This document shows, piece by piece, positions 31,320 through 39,241 of a stretch of 42,091 bases of DNA. The position numbers and the translations under genes were made by a program. The number at the start of each line of letters is the position of its first letter. Position 1 is the stretch's first letter. Source of the DNA: an uncultured Bacteroidales bacterium (GTDB lineage: Bacteria; Bacteroidota; Bacteroidia; Bacteroidales; F082); assembly GCA_937896895.1 (NCBI GenBank), contig CALBNV010000044.1, forward strand, positions 1 through 42,091, written 5' to 3'. The notes beneath the pieces were generated by a model, which had not been told where the DNA came from, ran no database searches, and worked only from the letters and a program-made list of their open reading frames with translations.

Positions 31320-32563
31320 ACATCAACGACTTGATTCCATACGAAAATAATCCAAGGATAAACGACCAAGCGGTTGACGCGGTCGCGTCATCCATAAAAG
31401 AATTCGGGTTCAAGGTTCCGATCATCATTGATAAGAACAATGTCATCGTGGCGGGTCACACACGCCTCAAAGCGGCGAAGAAACTCGGACTCGACGATGT
31501 ACCCGTCATTGTTGCAGACGACCTCACAGACGAGCAAATTCGGGCGTTCCGGCTTGCCGACAATAAGGTCGGGGAATTGGCGGAGTGGGACTTCTCCAAA
31601 TTAGAGGAGGAACTATCCGGAATTAAACTTGATATGACCGTTTTCGGATTTGACGACACGGAAGAAGGTTCTCCGAGCGAAGTAAAGCAAGACGATTTTG
31701 ACGTAGACGCAGAACTCGAAAGCATAATTGAGCCGACTTGTCAACTCGGTGACATTTGGCAACTCGGACGGCACCGTCTCTTGTGCGGGGATAGCACATC
31801 TTTGACAGACCTATCCTGTTTATTGAACGGAACGCTTGCGGATTGCGTTGTTACCGATCCTCCGTACAATATGGCGTATGAAGGCGCTGGGAGAACCCCG
31901 GAGGAGAAGCGGAAAACAAATCGGATTTTGAACGACAATCTCCCGGCAGCAGATTTTCAAAAGTTTTTGACGGACGTTTATACCGCGATGTTTGCTGGGA
32001 TGAAAGAAGGCGCAAGTTTTTATGTATTTTACAAAGAACTCGGAGAAGGTGTTTTTATCACCGCATTAAAGAAAAGCGGGTTGACGTTCAAACAAGAATT
32101 GATTTGGGTCAAAAGTCAAATGGTTCTCGGTGGAAGCAAATATCAATCTCTATATGAACCGTTCCTTTTCGGTTGCAAGGGCGACCGTATCGGAGAATGG
32201 TATGGAAAGCGGAAGCAGAAAAGCGTCATCGAAAGCGTGGATCAGATGGACGAGTTTGAACTCCGAGAGACAGTCCGAGAGTTGCTCGACACCCCCGACA
32301 CGGACGTTGTTCGAGAAAAGAAAACAATCAAGAACGACCTTCATCCAACTATGAAACCAATAAAACTATTGGCAAAGTTAATCCGAAATAGCACGAGGAA
32401 AGATGGGACTGTTCTCGATGTTTTCGGCGGTTCCGGGTCAACACTCGTCGCGTGTGAGCAACTCGACCGCACGTGCTATATGATGGAACTCGATCCAAAA
32501 TACTGCGACGTAATTCTTAAGCGATGGGAAACTCTCACCGGGGAGAAAGCAGTGAAAGTTTGA
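31316..32563 (+). CDS. ParB-like domain fused to N4/N6 DNA methyltransferase
   Basis: 415 residues from ATG 31316, overlapping the endolysin stop. The N-terminal ~100 residues form a ParB/Srx-like domain (NDLIPYENNPR, VAGHTRLKAAKKLG, RAFRLADNKV). The rest is an amino methyltransferase with DPPYNMAY (motif IV) before DVFGGSGST and ELDPKYC (motif I and following). This fusion is common in phages and prophages, and probably modifies adenine or N4-cytosine. It lacks the HTH part of true ParB, so it is not expected to bind the parS-like sites. Confidence 0.92.
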   Translation: MNINDLIPYENNPRINDQAVDAVASSIKEFGFKVPIIIDKNNVIVAGHTRLKAAKKLGLDDVPVIVADDLTDEQIRAFRLADNKVGELAEWDFSKLEEELSGIKLDMTVFGFDDTEEGSPSEVKQDDFDVDAELESIIEPTCQLGDIWQLGRHRLLCGDSTSLTDLSCLLNGTLADCVVTDPPYNMAYEGAGRTPEEKRKTNRILNDNLPAADFQKFLTDVYTAMFAGMKEGASFYVFYKELGEGVFITALKKSGLTFKQELIWVKSQMVLGGSKYQSLYEPFLFGCKGDRIGEWYGKRKQKSVIESVDQMDEFELRETVRELLDTPDTDVVREKKTIKNDLHPTMKPIKLLAKLIRNSTRKDGTVLDVFGGSGSTLVACEQLDRTCYMMELDPKYCDVILKRWETLTGEKAVKV

Positions 32564-32636
32564 GAACCGTTATTTCCTTGATAGCAGGCGCTTTTGTTGC
32601 TATTGTCACATTTTTCAAAATTTTTTTCACAAAATA

Positions 32637-32665
32637 TTGACAATTCGGAAAATTTGTGTTATAAT
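32637..32665 (+). promoter_or_regulatory. Consensus promoter upstream of the polymerase leader
   Basis: TTGACA (32637-32642), 17-bp spacer, TATAAT (32660-32665), placing the transcription start near 32671-32673. Confidence 0.92.
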
Positions 32666-32670
32666 GCACT

Positions 32671-32777
32671 CGGTTGATGGTTCGTAACGGCGTTCCATCA
32701 CGGAAAACCGAATAAGCCATTGACCAATACCTTGTGGGGGACGTGCCGTTACACGCACCCCGCGAGGTATTTTTATT
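32671..32777 (+). ncRNA. Structured leader RNA ending in an intrinsic terminator
   Basis: Hairpin 1 pairs CGGTT/AACCG (32671-32675, 32706-32710) and GATGG/CCATC (32676-32680, 32695-32699). Hairpin 2 is a 13-bp stem (32727-32739 with 32758-32770), followed by TTTTATT, a terminator. An inner CGTG/CACG stem exposes CCGTTA, complementary to TAACGG in loop 1; the full match GTAACGGC/GCCGTTAC is 8 bp, consistent with a kissing loop. It begins at the promoter start and ends just before the polymerase ribosome site, so it may be an attenuating leader or a stand-alone small RNA. No known RNA family is recognised. Confidence 0.75.
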
Positions 32778-32798
32778 AGGAAAGAGGTGGTATGAGCG

Positions 32799-34530
32799 AT
32801 GCTCAACTTTCTATGATTTTGAAACTTTTAAGCACGATTGGTTATGCGTCATAATCAACCCGGTTGCGAAGACGAAAGAGGTCATCGTGAATGACAAAGA
32901 TGCGCTTGAACGATATTATAACGCCCATAAAACCGAAATTTGGCTCGGGTACAACTCCCGAAATTACGATACATACATCCTCAAAGGAATCCTTTGCGGA
33001 TTTGACCCGAAGGAAATAAACGACTTTATCATTGTGCGAGGAATGAAAGGGTGGCAGTTCAGTACACTCTTTCGGCAATTCCCTCTCTATGACTTCGACG
33101 TCGGATCGATTTTCCACGGCTTGAAGCAGTTGGAGGCGTTCATGGGGAACGACATCCGGGAGACTTCGGTGCCATTCAACATCGACCGAAAACTAACCCC
33201 CGCAGAAATCGCCGAAACGGTCAAATATTGCACCCACGACGTTGAGCAAACGATTGAAGTGTTTCTCCGTCGAAAGGTTGAGTTTGACGCTCACCTTGCT
33301 CTGATCAAGATGTTCGGCTTGCACATTTCCAACATCTCGAAAAGTCAAGCCCAACTCGCAGCCATCATCCTCGGCGCGAAGCGAAACGATACTCACGACG
33401 AATGGGCGATCAGATTGCCAGACACGCTTCGGCTATCCAAGTATAAATACATTGCCGATTGGTTTGTCAATCCCGAAAGCCACGATTACAAAAAGTCGCT
33501 TGACGCGGTTGTCGCGGGTGTTCCGCACACGTTTGCATGGGGCGGTGTTCACGGGGCGATTGACAAATACTCGTATGTGTGCGGCCCGGATGAAATGATG
33601 ATTATGGCGGACGTGTCGCAGTTGTACCCGTGCTTGATGTTGGTCTATCACCTTTTATCACGAGGTGTCCCGGAAGAGGGTTACAAGATTCTGAAAGATA
33701 CTATTGATACATCAATCCGCTTGAAAGCGGAAGGGAAGAAGAAAGAGAGAGAACCGTATAAGCGTTTCAACAATATTATTTACGGAGCGGAAGGGGATTC
33801 AACCAATCCGATGTACGACCCGCTCCACCGAAACCTTGTATGCGTGTACGGTCAAGTTCTGATCCTCGACCTTATCGAGAAAATTGAACCGTATATCGTC
33901 AAACTCATTCAATCCAACACGGATGGTATCTTCTTCCTCATCAAAGCGAAAGACTTTGACCTCATTGACGACATCGTTTATGCGTGGGAGAAGCGCACCG
34001 GGTTGACGATGACGTTTGACAATTATATCAAGGTGGTTCAGAAGGATGTCAACAACTACATCGTCGTGGACGCCAAAGGCAAGTACAAATCCAAAGGCGC
34101 CTATGTCAAGGAACTGAACGACATCGACAACGACCTCCCGATTGTAAACAAAGCAATCACGGATTATCTTGTCAAGGAAGTCCCGGTCGAGAGAACAATC
34201 GAAGAATGCTCCGACCTGATCCAATTTCAAAAGGTCGTGAAAGTGTCGAACAAGTACGCTTTCGCCAAGTGGAACAACAACCGATTGCAAGACAAAACCT
34301 TCCGCGTTTTCGCAAGCAAAAATCCGACCGACGGTTATATCGGAAAATGCAAGCGAGAGGGCGCGACGGTCGAAAAGTTTGCCAACACTCCCGAGAGGTG
34401 CTTCATCCGCAATGAATCGGTGGTCGGGGTGAGCGTTCCTCCCGACCTCGACCGTCAATGGTACATCAATCTCGCAAAGAAAAGACTCTCCGATTTCGGA
34501 GTCGATGAACAATTAAAATTTGAGGTATAA
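32799..34530 (+). CDS. Family B-like DNA polymerase, apparent +1 shift near start
   Basis: Replicative polymerase of about 576 residues. The exonuclease motif FYDFETF opens the protein and GYNSRNYD follows. Polymerase motifs are ADVSQLYPCLML (A), YKRFNNIIYGAEG (B) and QSNTDGIFF (C, with NTD). The only start with a good ribosome site (AGAGGTGG, 8 nt) is ATG 32799, which reads M-L-N-F then stops at 32814. The rest is in the +1 frame from 32809. Slipping at TTT C (32808-32811) gives MLNFYDFETF, as expected for the family. The in-frame alternatives GTG 32734 and 32743 lie inside the leader hairpin. Confidence 0.85.
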
Positions 34531-34534
34531 GAAA

Positions 34535-34792
34535 ATGAAACTATTATCTGTTCTTCGTGTAATGAGTGACGAGGACATGGTCGACGTTGCTGACATCAAT
34601 GCCCCAATCAATCGTTGCAACCTTTTTTCCGGGAAGGTAAAAGACGCTATTCGTGTTGGAAAAATCCGAAACGGAGTGGTGGAAGCAATTGTCGCGCAAG
34701 ACGACGTTTTGCTAATATCCGTTAATATCGAATATCAGAAAAAGAGAGGAGCGAGTTTCAATGACTTACGAACAAGCGATAAAACTGATTGA
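34535..34792 (+). CDS. Hypothetical protein, 85 aa
   Basis: 85 residues from ATG 34535, with TGAGGTATAAG before it. The pattern KLLSVLRVMSDEDMVDVADI ... VVEAIVAQDDVLLISV suggests a small alpha/beta protein. No family recognised. Its last 32 nt overlap the next gene. It follows the polymerase after only 4 nt and probably shares its operon. Confidence 0.62.
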   Translation: MKLLSVLRVMSDEDMVDVADINAPINRCNLFSGKVKDAIRVGKIRNGVVEAIVAQDDVLLISVNIEYQKKRGASFNDLRTSDKTD

Positions 34793-35042
34793 GCCGTTGA
34801 TGTTGTCAAGTATAAACACTTCGGTCGGAGCAGAGAAAAGACCGATTGTTTATGCGTTTGATATGGCGATAAAATCCCTCGAAAAGCAGATACCGAAGAA
34901 GCCTGAAAAGAGTTACGATGGATATTTTGACGGGAATCCGGTTTACGATTACTTCTGCCCTTGCTGCCACCGCAATTTTGAGGACAATATGCCGACGTTC
35001 TGTGAGGATTGCGGTCAAGCGATAGATTGGAGCGAAGAGTAA
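34761..35042 (+). CDS. Zinc-ribbon protein, 93 aa
   Basis: 93 residues, AAGAGAGGAG upstream. Helical start (TYEQAIKLIEPLM), then SLEKQIPKKP and a zinc ribbon (CPCCHRNF ... CEDCGQAIDW). Relative of 23719 and 35775; the shared KQI-KP linker and DW end show common descent. Function unknown. Confidence 0.75.
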   Translation: MTYEQAIKLIEPLMLSSINTSVGAEKRPIVYAFDMAIKSLEKQIPKKPEKSYDGYFDGNPVYDYFCPCCHRNFEDNMPTFCEDCGQAIDWSEE

Positions 35043-35233
35043 TGACAAATGCTGAAAAATTATCAAAAGACACCAACAAACTTGCGAGTATTCTTCTCGG
35101 CTATTGCTTAATGGGAGGATGTGAAGGATGTGTATTCGAGCAAGATTGTTCCGATATGAATTGCGGTTGTATCGGATTTACTTGGAAAAAATGGCTCGAA
35201 CAGGAGGTTGAAGAAGATGCCAAGATACATTGA
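35042..35233 (+). CDS. Small Cys-rich protein, 63 aa
   Basis: 63 residues from ATG 35042, overlapping the previous stop. Six cysteines are clustered in MGGCEGCVFEQDCSDMNCGC, likely metal binding. The rest is acidic and helical (KKWLEQEVEEDAK). Similar short Cys-rich proteins occur in clostridial phage replication regions. No function known. Confidence 0.65.
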   Translation: MTNAEKLSKDTNKLASILLGYCLMGGCEGCVFEQDCSDMNCGCIGFTWKKWLEQEVEEDAKIH

Positions 35234-35570
35234 TGCAGAGCCTTATAAAGATATGTACATTGGAAAAGTTTTTGGCGTGACGATTAAGGCAGCCAAGAAC
35301 CTTTCGTTCGGTGATTTTCACGGTGAAGATTTCGTGAAAGTTGCAAATATAAACGAAATCCCGACCGCCGACGTGCGGGAAGTGAAGCACGGGAGATGGA
35401 TTTACAAATATAACGGCACAGACCATGATGATGTTGCATATTGCTCGTTATGCAATTTTTATGTAGAAGACAGAATCAACAATGTCGGTTTGTGTTATAG
35501 ATATTGCCCGAACTGTTGTGCGAGAATGGACGCCGATGAAAAAATGACTGTAAAGGAGTTAGAATTATGA
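35217..35570 (+). CDS. Zinc-ribbon protein, 117 aa
   Basis: 117 residues from ATG 35217 with AGGAGG upstream. The start PRYIDAEPYKDMY, the middle INEIPTADVREVKHGRW and the end CSLCNF ... YCPNCCARMD are hallmarks of a widespread clostridial phage family with a C-terminal zinc ribbon. Its function is unknown. It overlaps the next gene by ATGA. Confidence 0.78.
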   Translation: MPRYIDAEPYKDMYIGKVFGVTIKAAKNLSFGDFHGEDFVKVANINEIPTADVREVKHGRWIYKYNGTDHDDVAYCSLCNFYVEDRINNVGLCYRYCPNCCARMDADEKMTVKELEL

Positions 35571-35788
35571 CGGATGCCGAAAGAACCGTTGAAGCGAAAA
35601 TAACGGAAAGCATTCTTGTTGAGATTGCAAGCATTTGCGAAAAGCAACGTGATTGCAACACTTGCCCTCTCAACGAAATAAAGGAATACGGAAACAGAAA
35701 ATCGGTCGGATGTCTTTTGGCACTCCATTCTCCGATGGGGTGGAATGTCAAAAAGATTGCGGAGGTAGTGGCAAATGACAAAGCTTGA
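35567..35788 (+). CDS. Small Cys-containing protein, 73 aa
   Basis: 73 residues, AAGGAGT before ATG 35567. Helical, with two CxxC-like elements (ICEKQRDCNTCPL, then VGCLL). It resembles the short Cys-rich proteins nearby, though no family is certain. It overlaps the next gene by 14 nt. Confidence 0.65.
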   Translation: MTDAERTVEAKITESILVEIASICEKQRDCNTCPLNEIKEYGNRKSVGCLLALHSPMGWNVKKIAEVVANDKA

Positions 35789-35963
35789 ATGCATCATGCT
35801 GCGAAAAGCAATCAAGGCGCTTGAAAAACAAATACAACAGAAGCCCGTGGAAGATGGATATTGCAACGTCCCTCGCGTTTGTCCTATGTGTGGTGAAGAT
35901 GTATCGAAAACAAAGCCGAATTATTGTCCTTGTTGTGGTCAGAAACTTGATTGGAGTAAATGA
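35775..35963 (+). CDS. Short zinc-ribbon protein, 62 aa
   Basis: 62 residues from ATG 35775. It keeps the helix, linker (ALEKQIQQKP) and zinc ribbon (CPMCGEDV ... YCPCCGQKLDW) of 23719 and 34761 but lacks most of the amino part, so it is the shortest paralogue. GCGGAGG lies upstream. Confidence 0.72.
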   Translation: MTKLECIMLRKAIKALEKQIQQKPVEDGYCNVPRVCPMCGEDVSKTKPNYCPCCGQKLDWSK

Positions 35964-35964
35964 A

Positions 35965-36291
35965 ATGACAAATCGTGATCAAATCCTTCAACGAGACTTC
36001 TCGGAAGAATTCGTCGTTCACATGAAGAACGCAATCGAGACATCATTCTATAAATACGGCTTTTCGAGCAGAACCTATCCCGAACTCGCGCAAGCGCACA
36101 AGTGCATCGCCGAACGGTTAGACTTGTATCTCAAGACTCATAACAAGGAATATCTCGTCGACGTTGCGAACTTCGCAATGATTGAATTTATGCATCCGGC
36201 TTTCTCCGACGCGAAGTACACCCCAAGAGATAGCGAGCAGTCGCCCGGGCTTGCAGGAGGAATATCTTACAAAGAATTGATGGGAGAATAA
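35965..36291 (+). CDS. Hypothetical protein, 108 aa
   Basis: 108 residues from ATG 35965, two nt after the previous stop. The sequence is alpha-helical (SRTYPELAQAHKCIAERLDLYL) with VDVANFAMIEFMHPAF and a glycine-rich end PGLAGGISYKEL. Similar proteins are frequent next to phage primases, but no function is known to me. It lies directly before the primase-helicase gene. Confidence 0.7.
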   Translation: MTNRDQILQRDFSEEFVVHMKNAIETSFYKYGFSSRTYPELAQAHKCIAERLDLYLKTHNKEYLVDVANFAMIEFMHPAFSDAKYTPRDSEQSPGLAGGISYKELMGE

Positions 36292-36293
36292 CC

Positions 36294-38186
36294 ATGCCAT
36301 TTTCATTTTTTGACGCTTATATAAAAACAAAGGACAAGAAATGCACGCAAAAGTTTAAGGACGTCCCGGCGTCTGATCTGATGACCTACGCACAAGCGTC
36401 GAAGTTGTCCGAGTTTGCCGGACGTCTCTCGCCTGACACGATTCTCATTGACATAGATGACAAAGAGCAAGGCGAGCGACTTCTCGACATTGTGGATGAC
36501 TTGCAACTCAATTGTCAAGTCCGGGAGACTTCCCGCGGATTTCATTTCTATTTCAGAAACGACGGCGTGGACAAGTGCGCGACCGGGACGAGACTTGCCG
36601 TTGGTTTTACGGCGGACATCAAGGTCGGCTCTAAAAACTCTTACGCTATTCTTAAATATGAAGGCAAGGAGCGACCTATCGTTTACGACATCGAAGAAGG
36701 CGCCTCATATCAGACGGTTCCCCGGTGGTTGTTCCCTATAAAAGGCGGAGCGAACTTGTGGCAGATGGAAGAAGGCGACGGGAGAAATCAGACGCTATTT
36801 TCCTATATTCTCACTCTTCAAAGTGCGGGCTTGACAAAAGCGGAAATTCGTGAGTGTATGAAAATCGCGAACAAATACGTTTTGAAAACTCCGTTACCGG
36901 AGAGGGAGATCGAAACGATTCTCCGTGATGAGTCGTTCACGAAACCTTCTTTTTTCAACGATAAAGGAAGTTTCCTCTTTGATAAATTTGCGAAGTATCT
37001 GATCGCGACGAATAGCATCGTTAAGATAAACGGTCAGTTACACATCTACAAAAACGGCGTGTACGTCCTCGGTTATAATGACATCGAGGCGTCGATGATT
37101 CAGCACATCAGCAACCTCAATCAGCAAAAGCGGAAAGAGGTGCTTTCGTACCTCAATCTTCTGATTAGAGAGAACACGGAACCGTCGGACGCGTCTTATA
37201 TCGCGTTTCGCAACGGTGTCTATAACATCGAGACGGGAGCGTTCTCGGACTTCTCCCCGGACTTGGTAATCACGAATAAAATCGACTTCGATTATCGACC
37301 GGGCGCTTATTCCGAGGTGGCAGACAAGACCTTGACAAAACTCGCGTGTTGTGATGCTGACATTCGTGCGCTCTTGGAAGAAGTTATCGGATATTGTTTC
37401 TATCGCCGGAATGAACTTCGGAAAGCGTTTATTCTCACGGGAGACAAGCACAACGGAAAGTCAACCTATCTCGATATGGTTTTGACTCTGCTCGGACAAG
37501 ATAACACAGTTGCTCTCGATCTCGGTGAGTTGGGTGATAGGTTTAAGACGGCGGAGTTGTTTGGTAAGTTGGCGAATATCGGAGACGATATAGGAGAAGA
37601 GTTCATCGCATCGGCGAGAATTTTCAAGAAGGTCGTAACGGGTGACAGAATCAACGTTGAACGGAAAGGTCAAGACCCGTTCGACTTCAATTGCTACTGT
37701 AAGTGTCTTTTCTCCGCAAACGACATTCCGAGAATCAAAGACAAGAGCGGAGCCGTCATTGACCGTCTGATCATCGTTCCCTTTGATGCATCATTCACCG
37801 CAGACGACCCGGACTTCGATCCCTACATTAAATATAAATTGAGGGATGAGTCGGTTATGGAATACCTCATTCAGTTGGGGTTGCGGGGGTTGGAGAGAGT
37901 ACTGAAAAACAAACGCTTCACAACGTCGCCGAAAGTCGTGCAGCAGGTGGAGGAGTACGAGGAGTCAAACAACCCGATTATTCTGTTTTTCAAGGAATAT
38001 ACGCTCGATGAAGTGGTCAACGAACCGACTCGAACGGTTTATATGCGGTACAATGAGTTCTGTCTTGTAAACGGATTTCAACCTATCAGTAATATCGAAT
38101 TCTCGAAGCAAGTAAAAAAGTTTTACGGTTTAACCGTTATGGTGAAAAAAGTAAACGGAAAAGCGGTTCGAGTTTTCGTAAGGTGA
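36294..38186 (+). CDS. Primase-polymerase / SF3 helicase (P4-type)
   Basis: 630 residues. The amino part is a Prim-Pol-like domain (ILIDIDDKEQGERLL with acidic residues, VRETSRGFHFYF, ADIKVGSKNSYAI). The C-terminal half is a D5/P4-type superfamily 3 helicase with Walker A LTGDKHNGKST, Walker B LANIGDDIGEE, motif C CLFSANDIPRI and the Arg finger region IDRLIIVPF. It should synthesise primers and unwind at the origin. A terminator and an AT-rich repeat region follow, suitable as its origin. Confidence 0.93.
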   Translation: MPFSFFDAYIKTKDKKCTQKFKDVPASDLMTYAQASKLSEFAGRLSPDTILIDIDDKEQGERLLDIVDDLQLNCQVRETSRGFHFYFRNDGVDKCATGTRLAVGFTADIKVGSKNSYAILKYEGKERPIVYDIEEGASYQTVPRWLFPIKGGANLWQMEEGDGRNQTLFSYILTLQSAGLTKAEIRECMKIANKYVLKTPLPEREIETILRDESFTKPSFFNDKGSFLFDKFAKYLIATNSIVKINGQLHIYKNGVYVLGYNDIEASMIQHISNLNQQKRKEVLSYLNLLIRENTEPSDASYIAFRNGVYNIETGAFSDFSPDLVITNKIDFDYRPGAYSEVADKTLTKLACCDADIRALLEEVIGYCFYRRNELRKAFILTGDKHNGKSTYLDMVLTLLGQDNTVALDLGELGDRFKTAELFGKLANIGDDIGEEFIASARIFKKVVTGDRINVERKGQDPFDFNCYCKCLFSANDIPRIKDKSGAVIDRLIIVPFDASFTADDPDFDPYIKYKLRDESVMEYLIQLGLRGLERVLKNKRFTTSPKVVQQVEEYEESNNPIILFFKEYTLDEVVNEPTRTVYMRYNEFCLVNGFQPISNIEFSKQVKKFYGLTVMVKKVNGKAVRVFVR

Positions 38187-38207
38187 GCATTGTATAAGAG
38201 TTATCGT

Positions 38208-38239
38208 AAAAAAGGTGATGATTGATTCATCACCTTTTT
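38208..38239 (+). terminator. Intrinsic terminator ending the early operon
   Basis: A-run plus GGTGATGA (38214-38221) paired with TCATCACC (38227-38234) and a T-run (38235-38239); a 13-bp stem in total. Confidence 0.95.
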
Positions 38240-38313
38240 GTTTTAAACAAAGTTACACTTACTATCTCGGTTACAGATAAGTTATAGTAAAATTTTGAGC
38301 AAGTGTAACCTCA

Positions 38314-38344
38314 AAAAATCCTTATGGCACAAGGGTTTTCGGCG
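38314..38344. repeat. 31-bp direct repeat, copy 1
   Basis: Contains CCTTATGGCACAAGG and TTTTCGGCG; identical to 38495-38525. CCTT pairs with AAGG around ATGGCAC, so each copy can form a hairpin. Confidence 0.88.
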
Positions 38345-38494
38345 AAAAAGTTACAGAGTTATAGTTGTTTTTAATTTCTTTATATTTTATATTTTTTTAG
38401 ATGTAAAAATCTTAATTTTAATGTGTGTTGTATGTTATATAGAAATAGTATAAATATAGGAGAGAAATTCTCGTAACCCTGTAACCGAAAGCCG

Positions 38495-38525
38495 AAAAAT
38501 CCTTATGGCACAAGGGTTTTCGGCG
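38495..38525. repeat. 31-bp direct repeat, copy 2
   Basis: Identical to copy 1, 181 bp away. Here GCC precedes the repeat and extends the hairpin (GCCGAAAA with TTTTCGGC). Flanked by GTAACC and GGTTAC. Confidence 0.88.
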
Positions 38526-38617
38526 GTTACACTTGATTAGAAATAATAAAAATTCTCGTAACCAAACTGTAACCTTAAACGTTTTTCAAATTTTTTCAAC
38601 TTTTTTTATAAAAACTA

Positions 38618-38646
38618 TTGACTTTTCTTGACATTTATGATAAAAT
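38618..38646 (+). promoter_or_regulatory. Promoter for the lysis / late block
   Basis: TTGACT (38618-38623), 17-bp spacer, TAAAAT (38641-38646), with TGA before the -10 (extended -10). It reads into the holin gene and, presumably, the late operon. Confidence 0.82.
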
Positions 38647-38684
38647 GTATATGGGAAAAAATTATATATTTGAGGTTTGCTCTT

Positions 38685-38987
38685 ATGATCGAACAATACT
38701 TGAAACCCGAACTTTCGGTTCTCACGGTTTTTCTCTACGTCGTCGGTCTCGGTTTGAAGAAGTCAAAACTCGCTGACCGCTTTATTCCGCTTGCCCTTGG
38801 GGTGATCGGAATTTTTGTCGCGTCTTTTTATATGTGCGTGACTGAAGGATTCTCCGGCATGAGCATTTTTACGGGAATCATCCAAGGTGTTCTTTATGCT
38901 GCGACGAGCGTGTACGGAAACCAAATTGTCAAGCAACTCGGAAAAGATGAAAAGAATGACGAGAAGAATTCGGGAGAAAATAAATGA
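38685..38987 (+). CDS. Holin-like membrane protein
   Basis: 100 residues from ATG 38685 with TGAGG upstream; the ATG at 38637 lies in the promoter. Three hydrophobic spans (about 10-24, 33-50, 58-75), e.g. FIPLALGVIGIFVASF and GIIQGVLYAATSVYG, then a charged tail of Lys/Asp/Glu. This matches clostridial phage holins that open the membrane for the endolysin. Coupled by ATGA to an XhlA-like gene. Confidence 0.8.
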   Translation: MIEQYLKPELSVLTVFLYVVGLGLKKSKLADRFIPLALGVIGIFVASFYMCVTEGFSGMSIFTGIIQGVLYAATSVYGNQIVKQLGKDEKNDEKNSGENK

Positions 38988-39241
38988 GTGAAGTAGTAAT
39001 CGTTGCTCTGATCTCTCTCGTCGGAACTCTCGCGGGAACATTCGGCGGAATCGTCGTGAGCGGTAAACTCACGAATTACCGGATAGAGCAACTTGAAAAA
39101 AAGGTTGAAAAACACAACTCGGTTATTGACCGGGTTTATAAACTTGAACAACGTGATGCCGTGGTCGAAGAGGAAATCAAAGTCGCAAATCACCGCATCG
39201 AAGACTTGGAGCGCTTGGGGAGAAAAAGAGAGGCGAATTAA
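38984..39241 (+). CDS. XhlA/BhlA-like membrane coiled-coil protein
   Basis: 85 residues. One membrane span at the start (VVIVALISLVGTLAGTFGGIVV) is followed by a long coiled coil (IEQLEKKVEKHNSVIDRVYKLEQ). This is the pattern of haemolysin XhlA and BhlA-like lysis accessories next to holins. It likely aids or times lysis. Confidence 0.82.
   Translation: MSEVVIVALISLVGTLAGTFGGIVVSGKLTNYRIEQLEKKVEKHNSVIDRVYKLEQRDAVVEEEIKVANHRIEDLERLGRKREAN

Larger units (their letters stand above)
38240..38617. other. Putative replication origin, AT-rich with GTTAC motifs
   Basis: About 380 bp without a gene. It contains repeated GTTACA/GTAACC motifs in both orientations (around 38252, 38270, 38303, 38350, 38473, 38481, 38526, 38561 and 38570), two 31-bp repeats, and a very AT-rich stretch at about 38365-38460. 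Its place after the primase-helicase gene fits an origin. Confidence 0.6.

Noticed and set aside
31316..31620. ParB-like domain of the methyltransferase as partner of the parS-like sites
   Set aside because: It has only the amino-terminal ParB fold, without the HTH region that contacts parS; this fusion is common in phages without parS.
38314..38525. Two 31-bp repeats as a CRISPR array
   Set aside because: Only two copies 181 bp apart, surrounded by GTTAC motifs and AT-rich DNA after a primase gene; an origin explains them better.
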